From Candidatus Blautia intestinavium (GTDB lineage Bacteria; Bacillota; Clostridia; Lachnospirales; Lachnospiraceae), in the NCBI GenBank assembly GCA_019113745.1, contig DXGV01000058.1:1-56454 (forward strand): a stretch of 56,454 nucleotides of DNA. Direction: 5' to 3'. Below the pieces are notes generated by a model. It was not told the DNA's origin. It did not search any database and was given only the letters and a program-made list of their open reading frames with translations. Below are positions 25,514 to 34,593 of the stretch, one piece after another. Every line of letters starts with the position of its first letter. Within the stretch, counting starts at the first letter, position 1. The position numbers were made by a program, and so were the translations under genes.

Positions 25514-26359
25514 ATGAAAAAAAGGAGAAAAATCGAAATTTTTAAATATTTGGTAGTCATTGGAGCCATAGCCCTGGGCGTACAGGATACTGTAGCCGTA
25601 AAAGCATTCAGTCCATTAAATGATCAGGGATATATGGTAACAGAATCCATGTCTTTTTCATATGACCAAGGAAATTGGAGATACCAAGGTGCAGGAAATT
25701 ATGTATATAATGCAGAAAATAACAGCATTGTTTATAAAAGCCAGGACGGATCAGCACATGAAATGACCTATTTTTATGATGAAGACTGGAATATGGTCAG
25801 AGAAACATGGTTAAGCTACGAAGACGGTGAAAAGGATGGATGGGAGTATTTTTATGACAAAAACGGCAATAGAATAAAGGAGATCTCTTATAGTCCTGGA
25901 GAAGAGCCAGATGAAACTCAGTATATATATGATGAAAATGGAAATGTACTACAATCTTTAGCAACTGATAGTTCTGGAAATTTATCGCTTAATTGGAAAT
26001 GTGAATATGAAATACAGGAAGATGTAACGCGGGTAAAAGAGACTTGGTATGATGGGAACGGTCAGACTATGGGACATACTGAATCTGAGATGACCTATGA
26101 TTCATATGGGAACGAAATATCCAGGGTGGATTATGATGAAAATGGAGAGATAGATGCGGATATAAAAAATGAATATACCTATGACGAAGAAGGAAGAATC
26201 ATAAAAAAAATAGAACATGACAATTTATCGGATACAGATAGTATGGTACAGATATTTGTATATGACAATAATGGAAATAATACTTTGGATTTTTTGTATA
26301 TGGATGATTATGAGGAAAAACATATATTTGTTTACAGATACGAGAAATTTGAACATTAA
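25514..26359 (+). CDS. Secreted YD-repeat-like protein, copy 2
   Basis: The 281-aa protein has a signal peptide (MKKRRKIEIFKYLVVIGAIALGV to about VKA) and repeats YFYDEDWN, YFYDKNGN, YIYDENGN, MTYDSYGN, YTYDEEGR and FVYDNNGN. It aligns along its length with copy 1; both begin the mature part with LN(E/D)QGYM and end with (I/K)FVY(K/R)YEK. The pair looks like a tandem duplication that has diverged substantially. AAGGAGAG precedes the ATG. Extracellular location is likely; ligand and role are not known. Confidence 0.78.
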   Translation: MKKRRKIEIFKYLVVIGAIALGVQDTVAVKAFSPLNDQGYMVTESMSFSYDQGNWRYQGAGNYVYNAENNSIVYKSQDGSAHEMTYFYDEDWNMVRETWLSYEDGEKDGWEYFYDKNGNRIKEISYSPGEEPDETQYIYDENGNVLQSLATDSSGNLSLNWKCEYEIQEDVTRVKETWYDGNGQTMGHTESEMTYDSYGNEISRVDYDENGEIDADIKNEYTYDEEGRIIKKIEHDNLSDTDSMVQIFVYDNNGNNTLDFLYMDDYEEKHIFVYRYEKFEH

Positions 26360-26435
26360 TTACAAATTTTCGATATTGGCAACAGCGAATTAATACATAA
26401 ATCTGCGGAATTATTATCAGAAGGGAGAAAACGTT

Positions 26436-26846
26436 ATGTTTAAAAAAGAAAAACTTATCAGAATGTGTGTAGGTGCCTGTGTATGTTTGGGATGTGTCTT
26501 GCTGAGCGGATGCGGACAAAAATCTGATATTGAAAAACTGGTGGGCGAATGGGAAATGGTAGAGCCAGACGGATATATGTTTCTTGGAGACGAAATAGAA
26601 TTTTATGAACCAAATGAAAAAGACGGCACGATAGGAAGTCTGGAATATACATATGATGATGGAACATCAAGAAGTGGCGAATATAATTATCACGAATCTT
26701 CAAAAAAAATTGAGTTGGCTATGTTTGATGAAACAGGATCACTGAATGATTATGCAAGGCATTTTACATTCTCTGTAGAGTTTGACGGCAATACAATGAC
26801 CTTTACAGATGAGGATTCTACATACATATATGAAAGAATGGATTAA
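26436..26846 (+). CDS. Small lipoprotein of unknown function
   Basis: This 136-aa protein has a clear lipobox, LLSGC at the end of a hydrophobic signal, so it is diacylglyceryl-anchored on the outer face of the membrane. The mature part is acidic (pattern VGEWEMVEPDGYMFLGDEIEFYEP) and rich in alternating hydrophobic/aromatic residues, suggesting a small beta-barrel or lipocalin-like fold such as those of DUF-type lipoproteins beginning with a (V/I)GxW motif. AGAAGGGAG precedes the ATG. It probably belongs to the surface-protein operon. Confidence 0.8.
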   Translation: MFKKEKLIRMCVGACVCLGCVLLSGCGQKSDIEKLVGEWEMVEPDGYMFLGDEIEFYEPNEKDGTIGSLEYTYDDGTSRSGEYNYHESSKKIELAMFDETGSLNDYARHFTFSVEFDGNTMTFTDEDSTYIYERMD

Positions 26847-26877
26847 TTATAAAAGTAGTATGTAATAGTGAAAAATG

Positions 26878-26913
26878 AAGGTGAAAAGTTGTCAGAGAGG
26901 CTTTTCACCTTTA
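26878..26913 (+). terminator. Terminator after the lipoprotein gene
   Basis: AAGGTGAAAAG pairs with CTTTTCACCTT. The rest of the gap 26847-27202 holds a short Shine-Dalgarno plus six-codon frame (ATG near 26980, MKRLIV then stop) that looks like the remnant of a signal-peptide start, and nothing else recognisable. Confidence 0.6.
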
Positions 26914-27202
26914 ACGTTTCCGTGTATTATAAATGTATACATATTTTATCAGATAATACATTGGGAGGAAGGGAAATATATGAAACGATTGATTGTTTAA
27001 TAAATACGGGAGGTGATACGGAAAATTGAGGTCCTGAAATATGGGTTTATTGAAAATCAGAATATTTCAGAAGAATAAAGCATGATTATATCCAGACTAA
27101 ATAGCTGATATCACTCCTATGAAAGATAAAATGGATACAGAGATTAAAGCGGACATTATATATATGATATGAAATAATTGGATAGAAAGGATGTAGAAGC
27201 GT

Positions 27203-28546
27203 ATGAAAAAGCAATGGTGCGCAGCAATGTCTATAATTTCAGCGGCAGTTTTAATAACAGGATTTTTCCCGGAGGCGGCAGTTTCACAAGATTTATGCAG
27301 AATTCAGCAGGTCTCAGCAGCATCCATCCAAGATAATCAAGCAGCGAATTTATCTAATGGCGATGACATGGGAAGTGCTGAAACAGAAGAGACTTCCGCA
27401 CCACAGAATCAGACAGAACCGGTGGAGATTGTAGCTTCTGTAAAAAATCTGGCTTATATGGGAAACAGAATCTATCCACTGACGGCAGGCAGGGACTCGG
27501 GTAATAATCTTGGCGTTTCCTCTGTAGGTCAGACAGGTATTCTATATGCTGCGGAACTGGATATGGATGAAGATGGGAACAAGGAAATACTGGCTGTGAC
27601 GTATGAAAACAGTAGTCAGATTGCAGGAGAAAATACGATTCATCTGTCAATATTGAAACAAAGCGACGGTAATTGGAATGTACTTACAGAAACAGAGGTA
27701 TTAGGAACCAAATATGGGGATACATTATACGACGTGAGCTTTATGAAGGACAGTTCTATTTATTATGAAGGATCTGTATTTCTGCGGAAATATAACGGAA
27801 AATATGAAATATTTTATGAATACTATGGAGAAGGAATGTTTGCTACAGGGCAGACATGGTTTATGAGAGGTTTCCGTTTTGAGAACAATACGCTTTCTGT
27901 AATTCCTGAGACGGAGAATATTTTTTATGAAGGCTCTCCGATTACGATGCTTTGGGATGAGACTTACGATGATATAGACGCCGGAACATATGAGGGAATG
28001 CTTAATAACTACTGTTCATTAGGATTTCAGAGACCAAATATAAGTTTTGAACATATGACTATGAACCAGAATCAAAATCTTTATCTTATGCTCCGTTTGA
28101 TTCTGGGCAGCGATTCTTCAAAGGAGGAGGTAGCCGCCCTGGTATCGAATGGAGGAACACTGGATACTCTGTGGTATGACATTCAGGATTATAGTGAAGC
28201 TCTGCCGGAAGATATAATGGAATTTCCTGGGCAGCAGTCCACCCCCGCCACCCAGGAACAGCCCCAGGCAGCGGGGACGGCCTCCTCGGAATACATCATT
28301 CCGGATTCCAATACCCGCTATCTGAGCGACTCCGAAGCGGCTGCTCTGGGTGCGGAGAAGCTTCAACTGGCTATTAATGAGATTTACGCCCGTCACGGCA
28401 GGGTTTTTACAAATGCCGACAACAGCGCATATTTTAGCTCCAAGAGCTGGTATCAGCCGGTTCAGGGAAAGACGGACGCACAGATCGAAGCGGAATTTAA
28501 CGAATATGAAAAGGCAAACGTGGATCTGATGAACAAATATAGATAA
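27203..28546 (+). CDS. Secreted protein with C-terminal YARHG domain
   Basis: The 447-aa protein starts with a signal peptide (MKKQWCAAMSIISAAVLITGF) and a Ser/Glu/Gln-rich linker. Next is a central beta-rich domain with a calcium-loop-like ELDMDEDGNKEILAV (about 114-128), as seen in FG-GAP/VCBS-like segments, and a second linker rich in Pro, Ala and Gln. The C-terminus is a YARHG domain (about 372-447) with the defining INEIYARHGRVF. YARHG domains are extracellular and found in wall-associated Firmicutes proteins of unclear function. The C-terminal third is visibly more GC-rich than the rest, which hints at recombination between a local and an acquired part. Confidence 0.82.
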   Translation: MKKQWCAAMSIISAAVLITGFFPEAAVSQDLCRIQQVSAASIQDNQAANLSNGDDMGSAETEETSAPQNQTEPVEIVASVKNLAYMGNRIYPLTAGRDSGNNLGVSSVGQTGILYAAELDMDEDGNKEILAVTYENSSQIAGENTIHLSILKQSDGNWNVLTETEVLGTKYGDTLYDVSFMKDSSIYYEGSVFLRKYNGKYEIFYEYYGEGMFATGQTWFMRGFRFENNTLSVIPETENIFYEGSPITMLWDETYDDIDAGTYEGMLNNYCSLGFQRPNISFEHMTMNQNQNLYLMLRLILGSDSSKEEVAALVSNGGTLDTLWYDIQDYSEALPEDIMEFPGQQSTPATQEQPQAAGTASSEYIIPDSNTRYLSDSEAAALGAEKLQLAINEIYARHGRVFTNADNSAYFSSKSWYQPVQGKTDAQIEAEFNEYEKANVDLMNKYR

Positions 28547-28562
28547 AAAACAATCTGGATCG

Positions 28563-28602
28563 TGCCGGGAGTCAGCGCATCGCTTTGTACTCCCGGCATA
28601 AT
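28563..28602. terminator. Convergent terminator overlapping the DUF3783 stop
   Basis: TGCCGGGAGT (28563-28572) pairs with ACTCCCGGCA (28589-28598). It lies between the YARHG gene and the convergent minus-strand gene and overlaps the last codons of the latter. Confidence 0.65.
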
Positions 28603-28949
28603 TCATGATAAAGCTTCAGGGAATCCCAGTGTTCGGTGATAGGAGTGAGGACAGCTTTCAGGCGGACGGGCTCCAGATTCTGTTCCCGGAAGAAAGCAAG
28701 AAAGCGGTCCGTCTGTTCTTCAGAAAAGCCCCTCATCACCATCATCTCGTCCTGAAAATTTCCTCCTAAGTTAAAGCGAGAATCAGGAGAGAAGCCTGGA
28801 ATTTCAAAAAGATAGCCCAGAGGGTGAAGGAATTCCGGCGCTTCCACTTTGCGGATGGAAACTCCGGATTTCCTGAGGTACCGCTGGATCATACGGTGGC
28901 GGTCGCTGCCTGTGAAATTATAGAGAAGGATCTGAGGTTCTGTATTCAT
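28572..28949 (-). CDS. DUF3783-family protein
   Basis: This 125-aa cytosolic protein fits the DUF3783 pattern: an N-terminal ILLYNF strand, then, towards the C-terminus, a segment DEMMVMRGFSEEQTDRFLAFFRE and an ending VLTPITEHWDSLKLYHELCREY. No catalytic motif is known to me. It is the last gene of the minus-strand cluster, 47 nt after the kinase-AraC gene, preceded by a weak AGGAG box. The function and any link to the sensor genes are unknown. Confidence 0.7.
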   Translation of the reverse strand: MNTEPQILLYNFTGSDRHRMIQRYLRKSGVSIRKVEAPEFLHPLGYLFEIPGFSPDSRFNLGGNFQDEMMVMRGFSEEQTDRFLAFFREQNLEPVRLKAVLTPITEHWDSLKLYHELCREYKAMR

Positions 28950-28996
28950 ATTATGCTCCTTTGCCCCTCCCGCCCGGGAGGGGAATATTTTTTCTT

Positions 28997-31807
28997 CTAC
29001 AAAAACTGCTTCCGGTATTCCGTTGGAGTTACATGGAACTTCTTCTGGAACAGCCCGGAGAATTCATCAACGTTTTGGAAGCCGCAGCTTTCGGCTACCT
29101 GATAAATATTCAGGTCAGGATTGGACAGAAGTTTTAAGGCGCGGTCCAGCCGGAGATCCCATACATAACTCATAAAATCCCGGCCGGTATACTTTTTCAG
29201 ATGTTCGTCCATCTGAGCAGCGGTAATACCGAAATGTCCGGCGATTTTTTCCGCGTCTGTATTCAGCCCCCGTTCCTGAAGATACTGCAGAATATGATAG
29301 GTATACTCATCGCTGCCGTAATAACTGAATTCCTTTTCGCGGACAAGATATGTGAACAGAAGCAGCAGCATGGCTTCAAGCTGAAAGCTCTGATGGAAAT
29401 TGTTGTTCGCGTATTCCTGGATCAGAGAGGTCAGAGTGGACTGAGCCTGGATCTGATGACCCAGAGAAAAGAAAATATAATTTTTCCCGCTGTTTTTCTC
29501 TTCTCTGAAAAAGTCTGAAATCAGATTTCTGTCTTTATAAAACTCCGCCAGAGTCTGCCGGAAGATATCCTGCTTGAGACAGAAATTGATCAGAAGAGTA
29601 TCTTTCTGCTGGAAACGCAGCTCATGTACGGCTCTTGTATTAAGGAATATGAGATCGCCGGGAGCCATATATATTTCATTTCCATCGACAACATTGATAA
29701 GGGCTCCGCTGCACAGATAGTTAAGTTCAAAGTAGCCGTGGGTATGTCCGGGGAAGTCCTCCGTAACCTGGTGGGCGAGGATAAAGAAATTCTCGTCCGG
29801 AGGGAGCTCCTGGAACACCTGATGGAGATTTTTCAGGTTGTACAGATTGTGGGTAAGCCGCTGGCTGTACTGAAGTAGCTTTTCCGGAGCTACAATGTCC
29901 CGGCCCTGGGCGGAGGCAGAGGCCGATACTGTGCTGAGAGGAAGAAATACCTGACTGTCGTAGGAAGGTCTGGTGACATATGGGCTGCGGTATTTTTTCT
30001 GCGCCGGAATCCTTATCTGGACTTCTGTTCCCTGACCGGGCTGGCTGGAGTAGGTCAGACCGTAACCCTGGCCATAGAGGATCTCCAGCCTCCGGTGGGT
30101 ATTATAAACGGCGATATTTGTTCCGCCTGAACTGCTGCTGCCGGAACCGGAAATAATAGACGGCAGCTTTTCGGGAGGAATTCCAACCCCGTCGTCAGAG
30201 ATCAGAAGAACAATGTCGTTATTTTCCAGCCATCCCGTCAGTACAATGGTGCCGGATTTGCTGTCCTTTTCCAGGATCCCGTGGAGAATGGCATTTTCGA
30301 TCACAGGCTGAAGCGTCAGCTTGGGAATCTGGTATTCTGTCAGTTCATCCGGAATATCGGATACAAAGGTGATCCTGTCATGAAACCGCATGTTCTGAAG
30401 TTCTACATAGATGGATACATGCTCCTCTTCCCTGCCGATGGTCGTGATGCTTTCCTTCCGGCTCAGCGTCAGTTTATAAAATTTGGAAAGATTCTGTACA
30501 GCGGCGGAAACCTCTGAATTTCTTCCCTGGAGAGCAAGCCAGTTGATCATGTCCATAGTGTTGTAAAGAAAATGAGGATTGATCTGTGCCTGAAGGGAAT
30601 TGAACTCGGCAATGCGGAGTTCCTCCGCCGCTTTAAGCTGTTCTTCCAGAAGAGCCGTCATTTTCCGCGTCATATAGTTATAAGTGTCGATCAGATCGCC
30701 TACCTCGTCGTGATACTCGGGACTGTCCATAGGCACCAGAGTGCCTTCTCTGACTTTGCTCATCTGATGGATGACAGAGGAGATACGGTTCGTGATGGAA
30801 TGGGACAGAAAATGGGCGACAACAGACGCCAGAGCCAGCACGCCGAGATACATCAGGATATATTCCAGCATCAGGATATTGCTTCTGGCGATCAGAGGTT
30901 CCGCCGGAAGAACGGTGACCATAAACCATCCGGGCTGCTGGATGCTGTAAAATCCCGCGTAAACTGTTTTGTTCAGGATCTCGCGTTCCATAAAATTGTT
31001 GGAAGACATAAAGGAATCGCGGATCGTGTCATAATCCAGCCAGTAGATTCCGGCAAGGGCGTCGTCTGAGGAAGCTACCATGGAGTTCCTTTCATTTGTA
31101 ATATAGGAAACACTGCCCTCCTGGGTCAGATTGTCCTTCAGGATCTCGGCAATGTGATCCGAAGAAAAATAAACGGCAATATATGCCTGATAGGAATTCT
31201 GCTGATAATAAAAGGTTGTGGAAGTGATGTAGGCCATATCGCCGTAGGTTCTTTGTTCACGGTCGCCAAGATAAAAGGACGGACAGAAAAGCTCGGATCT
31301 GCCGGTACCCTGGAAGATCCCATACCAGTATGTTCCTTTGGCTTTGCTCATGGGAGAAAAATAGCCGCAGGTAAGCTCATCTTCAAAAAGCTGGACAGAA
31401 TCCATAGGAAAATCCATATAAATCTGAAGTCCGGTGATCTGCCGCCCGTCTATGAGAGACTGCACCGCATTATGAAATTCGTAGGTCTCCGTATTGTTAA
31501 GAAGCAGGGAGGACGGAGAGTTGACCGGCTGATGAAAGATCTTCTGAAAAAAAGGAAGATCCGTGATTTCCGTATATGCGTCCAGGATCTGCTGTACTTC
31601 CTCTTCGATAAGGGGAGCTGTTTTGGCGGAAGCATCCTGCTCCCGGCGGATCGTGTCGGCGATCACCATATCATAGAGCCTGCTGTAAAAAAAGATCCCT
31701 ACCGTAAGCACAGGAATGGTGACGGCAATTACCAGGACGATGGTAAACTTTGATTGAAGGCTCATATCACCGTAGGAATGGCGTATTTTCTGAAAAATAC
31801 TTCTCAT
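28997..31807 (-). CDS. Histidine kinase fused to an AraC-type transcription regulator
   Basis: The uninterrupted 936-aa frame joins two normally separate proteins. Residues 1-600 are a YesM-like membrane kinase: TM1 (20-42), a Cache-like extracellular region (45-300), TM2 (310-333), HAMP (335-388), QINPHFLYNT with His412, N box IENAILHG and G box SDDGVGIPP, and GQGTEVQIRIP ending the ATPase domain. Residues 605-640 are a Ser/Ala-rich linker. Residues 670-740 are an AraC-type cupin (FPGHTHGYFELNYL, APGDLIFLN). Residues 835-936 are an AraC helix-turn-helix pair (IYQVAESCGFQNVDEFSGLFQKKF). The C-terminal part would therefore be a membrane-tethered DNA binder. It overlaps the response regulator by 4 nt. 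Cupin sugar binding plus kinase sensing would integrate two signals; that is inference. Confidence 0.9.
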   Translation of the reverse strand: MRSIFQKIRHSYGDMSLQSKFTIVLVIAVTIPVLTVGIFFYSRLYDMVIADTIRREQDASAKTAPLIEEEVQQILDAYTEITDLPFFQKIFHQPVNSPSSLLLNNTETYEFHNAVQSLIDGRQITGLQIYMDFPMDSVQLFEDELTCGYFSPMSKAKGTYWYGIFQGTGRSELFCPSFYLGDREQRTYGDMAYITSTTFYYQQNSYQAYIAVYFSSDHIAEILKDNLTQEGSVSYITNERNSMVASSDDALAGIYWLDYDTIRDSFMSSNNFMEREILNKTVYAGFYSIQQPGWFMVTVLPAEPLIARSNILMLEYILMYLGVLALASVVAHFLSHSITNRISSVIHQMSKVREGTLVPMDSPEYHDEVGDLIDTYNYMTRKMTALLEEQLKAAEELRIAEFNSLQAQINPHFLYNTMDMINWLALQGRNSEVSAAVQNLSKFYKLTLSRKESITTIGREEEHVSIYVELQNMRFHDRITFVSDIPDELTEYQIPKLTLQPVIENAILHGILEKDSKSGTIVLTGWLENNDIVLLISDDGVGIPPEKLPSIISGSGSSSSGGTNIAVYNTHRRLEILYGQGYGLTYSSQPGQGTEVQIRIPAQKKYRSPYVTRPSYDSQVFLPLSTVSASASAQGRDIVAPEKLLQYSQRLTHNLYNLKNLHQVFQELPPDENFFILAHQVTEDFPGHTHGYFELNYLCSGALINVVDGNEIYMAPGDLIFLNTRAVHELRFQQKDTLLINFCLKQDIFRQTLAEFYKDRNLISDFFREEKNSGKNYIFFSLGHQIQAQSTLTSLIQEYANNNFHQSFQLEAMLLLLFTYLVREKEFSYYGSDEYTYHILQYLQERGLNTDAEKIAGHFGITAAQMDEHLKKYTGRDFMSYVWDLRLDRALKLLSNPDLNIYQVAESCGFQNVDEFSGLFQKKFHVTPTEYRKQFL

Positions 31808-33357
31808 TGTAAATTTTTCTCCCTGTATTCTGAAGGCGAAAGGCCGCTGTATTTTTTGAAGCTTTTTCCGAAATAATTTCCGTCGCTGTAACCGACTCTG
31901 GAAGAGATGTCGGAAATCTTGTAGCGGGAATCCTGGAGAAGCTGTTTTGCTTTTTCCATACGATATTCCGTTATATACTGATTCAGCGTCTGGCCTGTCT
32001 CGTTCTTAAAAAAGGTGCAGACATAGGAGGCGGAAAGAAACACATGGGCGCTGATATCCTTAACGGACAGAGTTTCATTCATATAATTCTGGCCGATATA
32101 TTTTTTGATCAGAAAAATCGTGGGATTTTCCTGAGAATTATTTGCCGCGTCCCGGAAGAACGCCTCTGTCTTTTCCGCAAGAGTATCATGCAGCTCGGAA
32201 AACGTAAAACACCGGGCAATGGTTTCCGCAATGCTCTCCGGATTTTTTGAACCTGGAATCTGCTGCTGGTTTCTGGCGCTTTCCAGACAGAGAAAAAGCC
32301 GGTAGTACAGATCCTTGACCGGATTCTGCAGAAAGCGGCGGCTGTTCAGGAAAATAGATGCCAGATGATCCAGAATGGATCTGGCTTCATCTTCATTTCC
32401 GGAAGAAAGCGCCTCTGAAAAAGAATCCTCAGGAGACGGCATGGAGAGCGCGGCGCCGGAAGCTGTTTTTTCCATCGCTTCGGAGGTGAGCATTGTATCC
32501 GCCGGGAAAAAGAAACTGCTCTGGAGCAGGATCACAGCGGAAGCGTAGGACTGGTACGCCCGGGAGATTCCGCAGACAGTATCTCCGGCGGCTATGGAAA
32601 ACTTTATAAAAGGCGCAAAGCGGGAACAAAGAAAATCTCCTACAGACCCGATGGTATGCGCGGAAGGAGCGGTCTGTCCAAAGAGAAAATACACCAGGTA
32701 CTGCCGTTTCTTTTCTGTGTAGATACAGTCCATGTGAAGATGGGAGACAAAATGCCGGAAATCATCAAAAAATTCCGGGAAAGAGGGCGTCTCCGGATGA
32801 ATGAAATCATCCATTTTGACGATCACAGAAGTAAAATAAGTGGATGAATTCATAGTCAGCTTCAGCTCCGAAACCAGCGTGTCCAGAGAACTGCTGTCCG
32901 GATTATAAGGAACAGTCAGAAGGAGGGCAAGCTGGGAGGCTGTTTCCATAGATTTCATGGTTTCGCCCCGGTGGGAATGAAGCTTCTGCATATAAAGGTT
33001 TCTGGCCTCCAGAACGGCGTCGCGGATCTCTGAGGGAACAAGAGGTTTTTCTATATAGTTTACGGCTTTCAGCTTGATAGCCGCTTTCAGATATTCTTTG
33101 TCTGAGTACCCGCTCATGAAAATCGGCACAGAGTCCGGCAGGATTTTTTCCAGACGTTCCAGCATAGTGATGCCGTCCATACGGGGCATACGGACGTCGC
33201 ACAGGATAATCTCCGGTCTGTGGATACGGGCTGCTTCCAGCCCGTGGACGCCGTCGTCAGCCTGAAGAACCTCGTCAATCCCAAGAGATTTCCAGTCAAG
33301 AGAGGAGATCACACCGGTACGTGTAAGCTCTTCGTCGTCTACAATCAACAGTTTCAT
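31804..33357 (-). CDS. AraC-type response regulator partnered with the fused kinase
   Basis: The 517-aa protein has a receiver domain with Asp7/Asp8, phosphoacceptor Asp54 (ILCDVRMP) and Lys104 (IEKPLVP), a poorly conserved middle region, and a C-terminal AraC double helix-turn-helix (about 415-515: VKDISAHVFLSASYVCTFFK and ISDISSRVGYSDGNYFGKSF). An AGGAGG box precedes the ATG. Its stop overlaps the kinase-AraC start by 4 nt. With the fusion protein, the pair would place two AraC-type DNA-binding domains in one signalling unit. It follows the glycosyl/glycerophosphotransferase genes by 52 nt and may regulate them. Confidence 0.92.
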   Translation of the reverse strand: MKLLIVDDEELTRTGVISSLDWKSLGIDEVLQADDGVHGLEAARIHRPEIILCDVRMPRMDGITMLERLEKILPDSVPIFMSGYSDKEYLKAAIKLKAVNYIEKPLVPSEIRDAVLEARNLYMQKLHSHRGETMKSMETASQLALLLTVPYNPDSSSLDTLVSELKLTMNSSTYFTSVIVKMDDFIHPETPSFPEFFDDFRHFVSHLHMDCIYTEKKRQYLVYFLFGQTAPSAHTIGSVGDFLCSRFAPFIKFSIAAGDTVCGISRAYQSYASAVILLQSSFFFPADTMLTSEAMEKTASGAALSMPSPEDSFSEALSSGNEDEARSILDHLASIFLNSRRFLQNPVKDLYYRLFLCLESARNQQQIPGSKNPESIAETIARCFTFSELHDTLAEKTEAFFRDAANNSQENPTIFLIKKYIGQNYMNETLSVKDISAHVFLSASYVCTFFKNETGQTLNQYITEYRMEKAKQLLQDSRYKISDISSRVGYSDGNYFGKSFKKYSGLSPSEYREKNLQ

Positions 33358-33409
33358 AACGGCCTCCTTTTACTAAATACAGTGAACTTGTTCTTTATGA
33401 TCCCGGGTG

Positions 33410-34564
33410 TCAGCGCTCCCGGATTTTTTTCAGTATATGACGGCAGATTTCTCCGGCACAGGGTTTTTGGACCTCGTTAAACAGACGGTTTACCCTGTCC
33501 CGGTCCGCTTTCCAGCAGTCGTTTTCCGGGATCAGACAATCCAGAAATTCCTTCATGGTTCCAGGTCTGGGACCGGGAGTCACTTCATCGTAATCAAAAT
33601 TCATTCCTCTTCCCGCAAGATACTCTTCCTTGTCATAGGGAAGAAAAATGATGGGATTTCCGGTGAGCAGATAATCGATATAGATACTGGAGTAATCTGT
33701 GATCAGGCAGTCGAAGATATCAAGGATACCTGTAACATCTCCGGCCTCATCTTCTCCGAGAAAGCGTATGCGGCTGCCGAGGAAAGGACGGGCGGAAGCC
33801 CGCTCCGCAATATGCGTCCTGATAAAAAGAAGCATATTCTTTTCTTCCAGATACTTTTCCAGAAGTTTCTGGTCAAAATCCGGAAAAGGAAAAAGACGTA
33901 CGCTTCCCTGATCGCGGAAGGTAGGCGCGTAAAGAATAACGCGGCTGTATTCCGGCAGATCCGGGTATATTTTATCAAGAAGCTTTTTTCTGTTCTTTCT
34001 GCGGAAAATGTTATCGTTTCTGGGCTGTCCCCAGACTTTTATCCGGCTTTCCGGAACATGGAAACTCTCGGCCATAAGAGGAACAAGGGACCGGGAGGTA
34101 GTTAATATGCAGGTGTAATTTTCTGAAAAAATTTTCCGGAAATACAGCCGGGAGGACTTCTTCAGATTGGGGTCCAAAAGGGCGATTTTTTTCAGCGGTA
34201 CGCCATGCCACAGATTGACGATCATCCTGTTTCTGGAAAGACCGGTACCATAGACAGGGAGACCTGCCGAAGTAAACCACACGCCTGCGGAAAGCGCCCT
34301 GCGGATACCTGAGCTTGATCTTGTTTCAAAAAAATACTGAGCTCCGAATTTCTCAGACAGTCTTTGACGGAGCTGATCGTCGTTTATTACAAAGAGCGGA
34401 GTGACTTCAGGAACATGCTCCTTTACATATTCAAAAAGATACTGTGAATTATAATTATAATGGCTGTTGTCCGTGGAGGAGAACACCCATACATAGGGAT
34501 CCGGACGGCTTCCTCCCAGATGGGAGAGGATTTCTCCGGCGATCAGAGTCTTTGCTTTTCCCAT
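33410..34564 (-). CDS. CDP-glycerol:glycerophosphotransferase-like protein (TagB/TagF family)
   Basis: The 384-aa peripheral membrane enzyme belongs to the family that transfers glycerol or ribitol phosphate to wall or capsule polymers. Diagnostic motifs are NLWHGVPLKKI (catalytic His region, about 117-127) and CLITDYSSIYIDYLLTGNPIIF (about 288-309), with a basic RNDNIFRRKNRKK segment between. The protein is shorter than full TagF polymerases and similar to single-domain TagB-type primases or capsule-associated transferases. It is 29 nt after the GT2 gene in the same transcript. The acceptor glycan is unknown. Confidence 0.88.
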   Translation of the reverse strand: MGKAKTLIAGEILSHLGGSRPDPYVWVFSSTDNSHYNYNSQYLFEYVKEHVPEVTPLFVINDDQLRQRLSEKFGAQYFFETRSSSGIRRALSAGVWFTSAGLPVYGTGLSRNRMIVNLWHGVPLKKIALLDPNLKKSSRLYFRKIFSENYTCILTTSRSLVPLMAESFHVPESRIKVWGQPRNDNIFRRKNRKKLLDKIYPDLPEYSRVILYAPTFRDQGSVRLFPFPDFDQKLLEKYLEEKNMLLFIRTHIAERASARPFLGSRIRFLGEDEAGDVTGILDIFDCLITDYSSIYIDYLLTGNPIIFLPYDKEEYLAGRGMNFDYDEVTPGPRPGTMKEFLDCLIPENDCWKADRDRVNRLFNEVQKPCAGEICRHILKKIRER

Positions 34565-34593
34565 TACGGTTTTTCCTTTCTCCTTTCAGAGCT

